A DNA stretch of 47,888 bases from Brachybacterium nesterenkovii (GTDB lineage Bacteria > Actinomycetota > Actinomycetes > Actinomycetales > Dermabacteraceae): the NCBI RefSeq assembly GCF_900163655.1, contig NZ_FWFG01000059.1:1-47888 (forward strand), in the 5' to 3' direction. Both the position numbers and the translations under genes were made by a program. Position 1 is the stretch's first letter. Each line of letters opens with the position of its first letter. Positions 37,376-47,888 of this stretch are shown one piece after another. Below the pieces are notes generated by a model, which saw only the letters and a list, made by a program, of their open reading frames with translations, did not search any database and was not told the DNA's origin.

Positions 37376-37782
37376 CTCTATGCCGTCCGCCGATCGGGAC
37401 CACACCCCCGTGGAATCCCGAGGCTAGGGTGGCCTGTGTTGGCCCTGTGTAAATGGGTTTCACAGAAAGGCGAGTGATCGTCAAGGCTGACCCGCACGAT
37501 ATTTTTCGACGCGCAGTCAGGTGACCGAGGTCGAGTGGCTGTGGAGATCTTTGGCGCTCCGAAGCGATCCGTCTTGGTGTGCGGTGGACTGTGGGAAGGC
37601 TGGTCCTCCGCGGCTTGTAGTTCATATGAGGTGAGGCCGTAGGTGTCCCGGCCGGGTGGGAACTTGACGAATCCGAGACGGAACTGTGACCTGTGGGGGT
37701 CGGGGCGTGGGGGAGACTTGATCTACCAAGGCGCCCGTGTGCTCCCCGCCCGGGCGCGCCCCACGACACACAGGAGACGTCC
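37376..37782. other. Gene-free 407-base spacer between the IS and the second binding-protein gene
   Basis: No gene was recognised. The stretch is AT-richer than its surroundings (for example GATATTTTTCG near 37498). CTGTG-N11-CACAG (37445-37465) is an inverted repeat; its spacing differs from the CRP/GlxR consensus. TAGGGT (37424) and TTGACG (37663) are possible promoter parts. CAGGAG at 37771-37776 is the ribosome binding site of the next gene. Confidence 0.5.
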
Positions 37783-39435
37783 ATGGCGATTTCGCGACGT
37801 TCGATGATCCTCGGCACCGCCGCGGCCGGCACCTCGGCTGTGGCCCTCGCGGCCTGCGGCGGCGGCAGCGACGGCGGCAGCGACGGCGGCTCGGGTGCCG
37901 CCGCGGACGCGATCCGCACCAACGGCTCTGAGCCCGAGAACCCGCTCGTCCCGACCAACACCAACGAGACTGGTGGAGGCAAAGTCATCCAGTCCATGTT
38001 CTCCGGCCTCGTGTACTACACGGCCAAGGGTGAGGTGGAGAACGAGGTCGCGGAGTCGATCGACTCCGAGGACAAGCAGACCTGGACCATCAAGATCAAG
38101 TCCGGTCAGAAGTTCTCCGACGGTTCCGCGGTCACCGCGAAGTCCTTCGTGGACGCCTGGAACTACGGGGCGCTCACCACTAACGCGCAGAAGGCGCAGT
38201 CCTTCTTCGAACCGATCGAGGGCTTCGAGGACGTCGCCGCCGAGACGCCCACTGCGGAGACCCTCTCGGGCCTCGCGGTCGTCGATGACACGACCTTTAC
38301 CGTCAAGCTCGTCTCCCCGCAGTCGGACTTCCCCAAGCGTCTCGGCTATTCGGCCTACATGCCGCTTCCCGAGTCCGCTCTCGCGGATATGAAGGCCTTC
38401 GGGGAGAAGCCCGTCGGCAACGGCCCCTACAAGTTCGAGACCTGGACCCATGATCAGGAGATCGTGCTGACGGTCAACGAGAACTACGACGGCCCGCGCA
38501 AGGCCAAGAACTCGGGTGTGACCTTCGTGATCTACTCGGATCCGGAGACCGCTTACAACGACCTGCAGACGGACACGGTCGACATCGTAGACAGCCAGTC
38601 GATGCCGACCTCCGTCCTGTCGACCTTCGAGGAGGACCTCGGGGACCGTGCGGTCAACGCCCCCGGCGCCGTGTTCCAGTCCTTCACGATCGCCCAGAAC
38701 GACCCGAACTTCTCGGGCGAGGCCGGGAAACTGCGCCGTCAGGCGATCTCCTACGCGATCGACCGCAAGCAGATCTGCGACTCGCTGTTCAACGGCACCC
38801 GCACCCCGGCCACCGACTTCGTCGCTCCGACGATCCCTGGCGGCGGCGCCAAGGACATCCCCGGCGCGGAGGTCCTGACCTTCGATGCGGCCAAGGCCAA
38901 GGAGCTGTGGCAGCAGGCCGAGGGCATGCAGCCCTTCTCCGGCGAGTTCACGCTGTCCTACAACGCGGACGGCCCGCACAAGGACTGGGTCGAGGCCGTG
39001 TGCAACTCGATCAAGAACAACCTGGGCATCACCGCCACGCCGCAGCCGTTCCCGGCCTTCGGCGAGTTCCGCAAGCAGATCACGGACCGCCAGATGAAGG
39101 GCGCGTTCCGCTCGGGCTGGCAGGCCGACTACCCGTCGGTGTTCAACTTCCTCGGCCCGCTCTACTCCACGGCCGCGGCCGACGGCAAGGGCTCGAACGA
39201 CGGCGACTACAAGAACCCCGAGTTCGACGGCCTGCTCGCCGAGGGCCTCTCGGCCGCGGACGACGCCGCCGCGCTCGAGAAGTACAAGGCGGCCCAGGCG
39301 ATCCTCATGCAGGATCTCCCGGCCATCCCGCTGTGGTACCAGAACACCCTCGGCGGCTACTCGAACAACGTGAGCGACGTCGAGTTCGGCTGGGACACCG
39401 TCCCGCTGTGCTACGAGGCCACCAAGGAGGCCTGA
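37783..39435 (+). CDS. Oligopeptide ABC transporter substrate-binding lipoprotein (second copy)
   Basis: A 550-residue family-5 solute-binding lipoprotein, paralogous to the one at 33532. The N-terminus has SRRSMILGTAAAGTSAVALAAC with the lipobox Cys25, then a Gly/Ser/Asp linker. [40 protein letters not shown] and LPAIPLWYQNTLGGYSNNVSD are typical of actinobacterial peptide-binding proteins. ATG 37783 follows CAGGAG. It is directly upstream of the two permease genes and the fused ATPase, so it is the main receptor of this transporter. A 12-bp hairpin after its stop probably keeps binding-protein mRNA more abundant than the membrane-component mRNA. Confidence 0.93.
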   Translation: MAISRRSMILGTAAAGTSAVALAACGGGSDGGSDGGSGAAADAIRTNGSEPENPLVPTNTNETGGGKVIQSMFSGLVYYTAKGEVENEVAESIDSEDKQTWTIKIKSGQKFSDGSAVTAKSFVDAWNYGALTTNAQKAQSFFEPIEGFEDVAAETPTAETLSGLAVVDDTTFTVKLVSPQSDFPKRLGYSAYMPLPESALADMKAFGEKPVGNGPYKFETWTHDQEIVLTVNENYDGPRKAKNSGVTFVIYSDPETAYNDLQTDTVDIVDSQSMPTSVLSTFEEDLGDRAVNAPGAVFQSFTIAQNDPNFSGEAGKLRRQAISYAIDRKQICDSLFNGTRTPATDFVAPTIPGGGAKDIPGAEVLTFDAAKAKELWQQAEGMQPFSGEFTLSYNADGPHKDWVEAVCNSIKNNLGITATPQPFPAFGEFRKQITDRQMKGAFRSGWQADYPSVFNFLGPLYSTAAADGKGSNDGDYKNPEFDGLLAEGLSAADDAAALEKYKAAQAILMQDLPAIPLWYQNTLGGYSNNVSDVEFGWDTVPLCYEATKEA

Positions 39436-39457
39436 TCCCCCGAGGATCGGCTGATCA

Positions 39458-39497
39458 GACGGCGGGAGCCGGCCCAGCGGGGCCCGCTCCCGCCGTC
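39458..39497 (+). terminator. Hairpin between the binding protein and permease genes
   Basis: GACGGCGGGAGC (39458-39469) and GCTCCCGCCGTC (39486-39497) pair perfectly over 16 bases. Position after a binding-protein gene suggests partial termination or mRNA stabilisation. Confidence 0.7.
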
Positions 39498-39538
39498 GTC
39501 ATGCCGGACCTGGGAAGGACTGTCCTGCGCCGGGTCCG

Positions 39539-39544
39539 TACACT
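39539..39544 (+). promoter_or_regulatory. Candidate -10 for the permease genes
   Basis: TACACT, about 100 bases upstream of the first permease, downstream of the hairpin and just after the palindrome AGGACTGTCCT (39516-39526). It could give the transport genes a promoter of their own. Confidence 0.35.
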
Positions 39545-39645
39545 GAGCCCCCAACGGCACGATGCGAGCGCCGTCGAGCGCCGCACCGCCGTCGCGGTCG
39601 TCCTCCGTCGTCGACCGTCCCGACCCCCTTTCGAAGGTGACCCTT

Positions 39646-40572
39646 GTGATCTGGTACATCGCGCGGCGCGTGCTGCAGATGATCCCCGTGTTCCTGGGCG
39701 CGACCCTCCTCGTCTACGCCATGGCGTTCTACGCCGGCGGAGACCCGATCGCGGCGATCGCGGGCGACAAGCCCCTCTCGCCGGCGGTCGTCGCCCAGCT
39801 CCGCGAGCAGTACAACCTCGACAAGCCCCTGATCGTCCAGTGGCTCATCTACCTGGGCAACCTCGTGCGGGGCGACCTCGGCATCTCCCTCCAGGGGCGC
39901 CCGATCGCCGACTCCCTGCAGTCCGCGTTCCCGGTGACGTTCCGCATGGCGCTCATCGCGATCGTCGTCGAGACCGTCCTGGGCGTCGCGGCCGGTGTGA
40001 TCTCGGGCCTGAAGAAGGGCACGATCATCGACACGGCCTTCCTCATGGTCTCGCTGCTCGTGATCGCCGTCCCCACCTTCGTGATCGGCTTCGTCGCCCA
40101 GTTCCTCCTGGGCGTCAAGCTCGAGCTCGTGCCGGTCAACGCCTCCGGCGGCGGCTTCGGGGATCTGATCCTGCCCGGCTGCGTGCTGGGCGTCGTGTCC
40201 TTCGCCTACGTGCTGCGCCTGACGCGCACGTCGGTCGCGGAGGTCGCGACGGCCGACCACGTCCGCACGGCGACGGCCAAGGGCCTGTCCCGCGGCGGCG
40301 TCGTCACCAAGCACATCCTGCGCAACTCGCTGATCCCCGTCGTCACGTTCATCGGCGCCGACCTCGGCGCCCTCATGGGCGGCGCGATCGTCACCGAGCG
40401 CATCTTCAACGTCCACGGCATCGGCTCGGAGCTGTGGAAGGCGATCACCAAGTCCGACAGCCCCAAGATCGTCACGATCGTGACGCTGCTCGTGGTCATC
40501 TTCCTGATCGCCAACCTCATCGTGGACCTGCTCTACGCCGTGCTCGACCCGAGGATCCGCTATGCGAAGTGA
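39646..40572 (+). CDS. Peptide ABC transporter permease (DppB/OppB type)
   Basis: Inner-membrane permease subunit of the peptide importer, 308 residues with about six helices. The start MIWYIARRVLQMIPVFLGATLLVYA, the long extracytoplasmic loop containing GDPIAAIAGDKPLSPAVVAQLREQYNLDKPLIVQW, and the EAA loop DHVRTATAKGLSRGGVVTKHILRNSLIPV are characteristic of DppB. GTG 39646 is chosen, with GAAGG upstream; it gives the normal family N-terminus, while ATG 39562 adds an unrelated polar stretch. The stop overlaps or nearly overlaps the start of the next permease. Confidence 0.93.
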   Translation: MIWYIARRVLQMIPVFLGATLLVYAMAFYAGGDPIAAIAGDKPLSPAVVAQLREQYNLDKPLIVQWLIYLGNLVRGDLGISLQGRPIADSLQSAFPVTFRMALIAIVVETVLGVAAGVISGLKKGTIIDTAFLMVSLLVIAVPTFVIGFVAQFLLGVKLELVPVNASGGGFGDLILPGCVLGVVSFAYVLRLTRTSVAEVATADHVRTATAKGLSRGGVVTKHILRNSLIPVVTFIGADLGALMGGAIVTERIFNVHGIGSELWKAITKSDSPKIVTIVTLLVVIFLIANLIVDLLYAVLDPRIRYAK

Positions 40573-40576
40573 TGTC

Positions 40577-41532
40577 ATGAACCCCGATGCCCCCCGCGCG
40601 GACCAGGGCCATTACGTCGCTCCGCTCGGCGAGACCCCGCTGCAGGAGGTCGACTCGGTCGACCCGAACGCGACGCCCCGCTCCCTGTGGGGCGAGGCGA
40701 TGCACACCCTGCTGCGCAACCCCGTCTTCGTCGTCTCGACCCTGCTGATCCTGTTCGTGCTGTTCGTGGCCGCCTTCCCGGGCGTGTTCACGAAGGTCGA
40801 CCCGACCTACGGCGTCATCTCCGACTCGAACCTGGCCCCCGGCGAGGGCGGGCACGTGCTCGGCACCAGCCGCCAGGGCTACGACATCTGGGCCCGCACC
40901 GTGCACGGCGCCCGCATCTCCGTGCTCGTCGGCTTCTTCACCATGCTGCTGTCCACGCTCATCGGCGGCACGCTCGGCGCGATCGCCGGCTACGTCGGCG
41001 GCTGGCTCGACGAGGTCCTCTCGCGCATCAACGACATCTTCTTCGCGATCCCGCTGGTGCTGGGCGCCATCGTCTTCGCCAACCGCTTCCCCAACGGCAT
41101 GAACCTGTGGACCGTGTCGCTCGTCCTGTCGATCTTCGGCTGGACGTCGATCGCCCGCATCATGCGCGGCAGCGTCATCTCCGTGAAGAACCAGGACTTC
41201 GTCATGGCCTCGACCGCGCTCGGCGCCTCGAAGACCAAGATCCTCCTGCGCCACGTGATCCCCAATGCGATCGCCCCCGTGATCGTGACGGCCACGGTGA
41301 ACCTGGGCGTGTTCATCGTCGCGGAGGCCACGCTGAGCTTCCTCGGCGTCGGCATCACCAACGCGGTGTCCTGGGGCGCGGACCTCTCCTCGGCCAAGGA
41401 CTCTATGCGCACGCTCGAGAACAACCCGTGGGTGCTGTTCGCCCCCTCGATCGCGCTGGCGCTGACCGTGCTGAGCTTCATCATGATGGGCGACGCCGTG
41501 CGCGACGCCCTCGACCCGAAGGCGAGGAAGCG

Positions 41533-41536
<4 letters not shown>
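40577..41536 (+). CDS. Peptide ABC transporter permease (DppC/OppC type)
   Basis: Second permease subunit, 319 residues from ATG 40577 (GAAGTGA just upstream); ATG 40562, overlapping the previous gene, would add five residues. The OppC N-terminal segment WGEAMHTLLRNPVFVVSTLLILFVLFVAAFP, the loop HVLGTSRQGYDIWARTVHGARISVLVG, and the EAA loop DFVMASTALGASKTKILLRHVIPNAIAPV are clear, followed by EATLSFLGVGI. Its stop overlaps the ATG of the ATPase gene by four bases, so all three transport genes are translationally coupled. Confidence 0.93.
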
Positions 41537-43425
<1,889 letters not shown>

Positions 43426-43448
43426 CGGCCGCCCGTCCCGGTGCATCC

Positions 43449-43482
43449 AGCGCGCCGTCGCCCCTCAGGGCGGCGGCGCGCT
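43449..43482 (+). terminator. Hairpin terminator of the peptide ABC operon
   Basis: AGCGCGCCGTCGCCC (43449-43463) and GGGCGGCGGCGCGCT (43468-43482), a 15-bp stem with one G-U pair and a four-base loop, 24 bases after the stop. Confidence 0.85.
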
Positions 43483-43534
43483 GCGCATCCCACTCGCGCC
43501 GCGCAGAACGGGCCCAAGATCACGTCGCCCGACC

Positions 43535-43564
43535 CTGACCGGCCTGGAGAGCGGACCGTAGGAT
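43535..43564 (+). promoter_or_regulatory. typA promoter
   Basis: CTGACC (43535-43540) and TAGGAT (43559-43564) are separated by 18 bases, right after the ABC-operon terminator. The expected 5' leader to ATG 43622 is about 50 bases. Confidence 0.6.
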
Positions 43565-43621
43565 GCTGGAGGCCGCTCTGTCGGAGTGCCGGCCTCCATC
43601 GACGAATCGAGTTGCCCCCGC

Positions 43622-45540
<1,919 letters not shown>

Positions 45541-45544
<4 letters not shown>

Positions 45545-46836
45545 CCGATCGGGCGGCTCCGGGAGCGGTGCGCGGGGCGCACTGGGACCGGAGCGCGCCC
45601 GATCCCGCGGGGGCGTCGCGCGTCGGCCGTCAGCCGTCCCGATCCGCGGCCGCGCCCTCCGGGCGTCCGGCGTCGCGCGGCGCAGCGGCGTCCCACGGAG
45701 CAGCAGCGGCGCCAGGCGGGGCCGCTCACGCAGACCCCACCGCCGTCGAGGAGGGGACCGACCGGGCCAGCCGCATCGCGCAGGCCCTGATGGGGGCGCT
45801 GCTGGGCGTCGTCTCCGCGCTGCTCATGGTCACCTGCCATCGCCTGAGCCTGCCCCTCGGGGGCTCGGGGGCTTCGGGCGGCGCGGGTGGGTTTGAGCTG
45901 CCGATCGGCCTGATCCTGGGCGCGGTGCTGCAGACGGCCTGCTGCGTCTTCCTGCTCGCCTCGACCGGGCGCCGACTGGGCGTCGTCACTCTCGCCGTCG
46001 TGTGGTTCCTCGTGGCCCTGCCCTTCGCCGGGCAGAGCGCCGGCGGGGGAGTGCTCATGCCCGCGGCGATCGGCGAGACGGTGCAGTACCAGGGCTGGGT
46101 GGTGCAGATCCTCGGGATCGGCATCCCGCTGCTCGCCCTCGCGCTCTGCTGGGTCCAGCGGATGCGGCGCCTGTCGGCCAAGAGCCCCCCGGAGGCCCGG
46201 GGCATCCGTCACGGCCGATGCGCGGGAGCAGGAATGAACCGGGTCGAGGACGGGGAGCGCCGCCCCGATCCCGGACCCGGGACGCCGACCAGCCGCTCGG
46301 ATTGGGCGACGATCCCCAACGCCGTCACCCTCGTCCGCCTGTTGCTGCTCGTCCCCGTGTGCGTCCTGCTCGTGCGCGGCGGCCCCGATCCGCTGGCGGT
46401 CGTGCTGCTGCTGTGCTGGGCGCTGACCGACTGGATCGACGGCTTCCTCGCGCGGCGGCTCGACCAGGTCAGCCGCGTCGGCGAGGCCCTCGATCCCGTC
46501 GCCGACCGCCTCGGCCTCGTCGGCATCTGCCTCGCGCTCGCCCTCGCCGGTCTGCTGCCGTGGGCCGCCCTGGGGGTCGTGCTCGTCGTGGACGTCGTGA
46601 TGGCCTCGGCGACGGGGCGCTCCGCGCTGCGGGAGAGCCTCGGCGTCTCGAAGATCGGCAAGGCGCGCACCGCGATCCTCATGATCGGGGTGTTCCTGCT
46701 GGCCGCCGCGGCCGCCTGGGCGCCGTCCCTGATCGCCGCCGCGCAGGCCCTCGTGTGGCTGGGGGCCGCCCTGCACGTCGTCGCAGGCATCGGCTACCTG
46801 CTCACGGCTCGGGCGAGGCGGGTCCGTCGGGGCTGA
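45541..46836 (+). CDS. Four-helix membrane domain joined in frame to a CDP-alcohol phosphatidyltransferase
   Basis: A single 431-codon frame starting with GTG at 45541, overlapping the typA stop. Residues 1-78 are a low-complexity Ala/Pro/Arg segment. Residues about 79-215 form four membrane helices (IAQALMGALLGVVSALLMVT, ELPIGLILGAVLQTACCVFL, and two more), like small unknown membrane proteins found near typA (DUF6113-like; tentative). Residues about 232-431 are a CDP-alcohol phosphatidyltransferase: DWIDGFLARRLDQV...GEALDPVADR (from residue 297) is the complete D-x2-D-G-x2-A-R-x8-G-x3-D-x3-D motif of enzymes making phosphatidylglycerol, phosphatidylinositol or cardiolipin precursors. ATG 46234 has its own GGGAG, so this may be a true fusion or two genes that lost the intervening stop. 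Confidence 0.75.
46224..46236 (+). promoter_or_regulatory. Internal ribosome binding site and start for the phosphatidyltransferase part
   Basis: GGGAG (46224-46228) lies five bases before ATG 46234, which is residue 232 of the long frame and the natural beginning of the phosphatidyltransferase domain. It could give a separate 200-residue enzyme. Confidence 0.5.
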
Positions 46837-47080
46837 CGGCCGCGGGGACGGTCGCTGGGGCGGTCGCTGTCGATGGTGCGCCGTCGCCGGCGTGGGCTTC
46901 CTGCTCACGGCTCGGGCGAGGCGGGTCCGTCGGGGCTGACGGCCGCGGGGACGGTCGCTGGGGCGGTCGCTGTCGATGGTGCGCCGTCGCCGGCGTGGGC
47001 TTCCTGCTCACGGCTCGGGCGAGGCGGGTCCGTCGGGGCTGACGGCCGCGGGGACGGTCGCTGTCGATGGTGCGCCGACG
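46798..47080. repeat. 103-bp tandem repeat, about 2.8 copies, copying a gene 3' end
   Basis: Copies begin with CTGCTCACGGCTCGGGCGAG at 46798, 46901 and 47004. The third lacks a 12-bp GGGGCGGTCGCT-type block. The first copy starts inside the phosphatidyltransferase gene: each copy therefore contains codons for LLTARARRVRRG plus a stop. Just upstream, copies 2 and 3 read VAGVGF where the gene reads VAGIGY, so the homology extends a further 18 bases into coding sequence. Confidence 0.9.
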
Positions 47081-47312
47081 TCCTCGGAGAGTCGGTGTCG
47101 GTCGAGAGCCGACGCCCACGGAGAGACGGGGCTGCGGCGAGTCGACCATGGAGCGTCGGCGTCGCTCGGCGGGAGGTCGCGGCGGTGCGTCACGCCTGCG
47201 GTGGGGTCTGCGCCGCCGCATGACGAGCTCGCGCATTCTCCGGCCTATCTCCCGCGCAGCTCTATGGCGTGGCCTCGTGCCGGTGGCGGGGCCGGGGCGT
47301 GCCGTCAGTGCG
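47081..47312. other. Gene-free spacer with a degenerate copy of the next gene's 3' end
   Basis: No gene recognised. GTGCGTCACGCCTGCGGTGG (47185-47204) closely matches GTGCGTCAGGCCTGCGGTGG (47307-47326), which covers the stop codon and last codons of the minus-strand gene at 47313. Thus both genes bordering this spacer have 3'-end copies in it. Confidence 0.55.
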
Positions 47313-47675
47313 TCAGGCCTGCGGTGGTGCCGGGCGGCGCCGGACGGGCGGGGGCGGGACCTGCTTCGCGGCGACCACGAGGCCGCGGACCACGCGGGCG
47401 GCGCCCCGCTTCGTCATCACCGTGACGGTGTCGTCATCGACGCTCTCGATGTACCCGAGCGCATCCGTCACGCTCTCGCCGTGCGGAGAGGCGTCGGGAT
47501 CGATCCGGTAGCGCAGCACCACGCGCACCCCGGGCACGAGGAACGGCGCCCACCCGGGACGGGGCAGAGGCGCGTGGGCGTCGGGCTCCGCACGGGCGGG
47601 GCTAGACGTGGCGGGGTTCGCCTGGACGGGCGTCGAGGCGGTGGACTCCGGGGTGTCGGGGTCGGGGATCGGCAT
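47313..47675 (-). CDS. Small protein with an SH3-like domain as found at the N-terminus of Rv0428c-type acetyltransferases
   Basis: A 120-residue soluble protein. Residues 1-40 are a Pro/Ala/Asp-rich leader. Residues about 45-105 read PGVRVVLRYRIDPD, VTDALGYIESVDDDTVTVMTKRGAARVVRGLVVAAKQVPPPP. This pattern (R-V-V-x-R-x-R...D-x-L-G-x-...-V-T-V...V-V-A-A-K-x-V-P) resembles the small barrel that precedes the GNAT domain in mycobacterial Rv0428c-like proteins; here the protein ends there with no GNAT part. The role is unknown. TAGGCT (47687-47682, minus strand) ends six bases before ATG 47675 and no binding site is seen, so the mRNA is probably leaderless. Confidence 0.7.
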   Translation of the reverse strand: MPIPDPDTPESTASTPVQANPATSSPARAEPDAHAPLPRPGWAPFLVPGVRVVLRYRIDPDASPHGESVTDALGYIESVDDDTVTVMTKRGAARVVRGLVVAAKQVPPPPVRRRPAPPQA

Positions 47676-47888
47676 GCCTCGAGCCTACGAGCCGCGGGGG
47701 ACGGGGCGGCGGGGCGTTCCGCTGGGGCTCGGCCGTGGGCGGATTGGTCGATTGTCGTCGGAATTCGAGCCTCTTTCCGACGAGGAACGACCATTCCGTG
47801 CAGGCATTCCGACGAAAAGTGACCACACGGCCGTGCGCTTCCGGCCGGCAGGTGATGCTCTCCTCGGGGCGAGGGGCGAGGGGCGAGG
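47676..47888. promoter_or_regulatory. Upstream region with repeated TTCCGACGA motifs
   Basis: TCGTCGGAA (47755-47763) and TTCCGACGA (47775-47783) form a perfect 9-bp inverted repeat; another TTCCGACGA is at 47807-47815 and a related CATTCCGTG at 47792-47800. The stretch is less GC-rich than its surroundings and may be an operator region for the minus-strand gene or for a gene beyond the window. The last 20 bases are GGGGCGA repeats. Confidence 0.4.

Noticed and set aside
37445-37465. CRP/GlxR binding site
   Set aside because: The arms CTGTG and CACAG are separated by 11 bases, so the spacing does not fit the 16-bp TGTGA-N6-TCACA consensus.

Overview
The window is high-GC actinobacterial DNA, read as dense operons with short gaps and GC-rich hairpin terminators. 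The gene set (monomeric NADP-isocitrate dehydrogenase, phosphoketolase, fructose PTS, PPK2, a Streptomyces-type PfkA) together with the extreme GC suggests a Micrococcales member such as Brachybacterium/Dermabacteraceae. That placement is an inference from gene content; no rRNA or tRNA gene is present to confirm it.

Left edge (1-3.4 kb): a genome-decay zone. An ISL3-family element, itself cut off at the window edge, abuts a tctA tricarboxylate-carrier gene that lost its 5' part. Next to it a YwaF-type membrane protein gene carries an in-frame amber codon. From 3.4 to 7.5 kb lies a fructose operon on the minus strand (DeoR regulator, 1-phosphofructokinase, PTS EIIABC). A divergent BCCT osmolyte carrier, a phosphoribosyltransferase, an atypical SDR, a DUF808 membrane protein, an acylphosphatase and an MFS exporter follow up to 14.3 kb.

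Middle (14.3-33.3 kb): mostly core metabolism. It holds phosphoketolase, a PRC-barrel/DUF2382 stress protein, a plus-strand cluster of PPK2, thiol peroxidase, DUF488, TauE/SafE and a second DUF488, then an alpha/beta hydrolase, isocitrate dehydrogenase, an acyl-CoA-dehydrogenase-like flavoprotein, 6-phosphofructokinase, an AnsP-like amino-acid permease, a purine (NCS2) permease and glucose-6-phosphate isomerase. Fructose uptake, PFK, PGI and phosphoketolase together describe hexose entry with a possible phosphoketolase bypass to acetyl-phosphate. Two intergenic gaps share the same palindromic element.

Right part (33.3-47.9 kb): an oligopeptide ABC system with two paralogous lipoprotein binding proteins, two permeases and one fused double ATPase. 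Between the two binding proteins sits an AT-richer accessory segment with a small secreted four-cysteine protein, whose layout resembles the tendamistat alpha-amylase-inhibitor fold, and an IS1380-family element. The ABC operon is followed by typA, a translationally coupled ORF joining a four-helix membrane domain to a CDP-alcohol phosphatidyltransferase, a 103-bp tandem repeat that re-copies that gene's 3' end, and a small SH3-like protein gene. No CRISPR array, tRNA, rRNA or phage module was seen. The most unusual items are the secreted cysteine-rich protein, the shared palindromic elements, the tpx-DUF488-TauE-DUF488 cluster, and the gene-3'-end repeats at the right edge.
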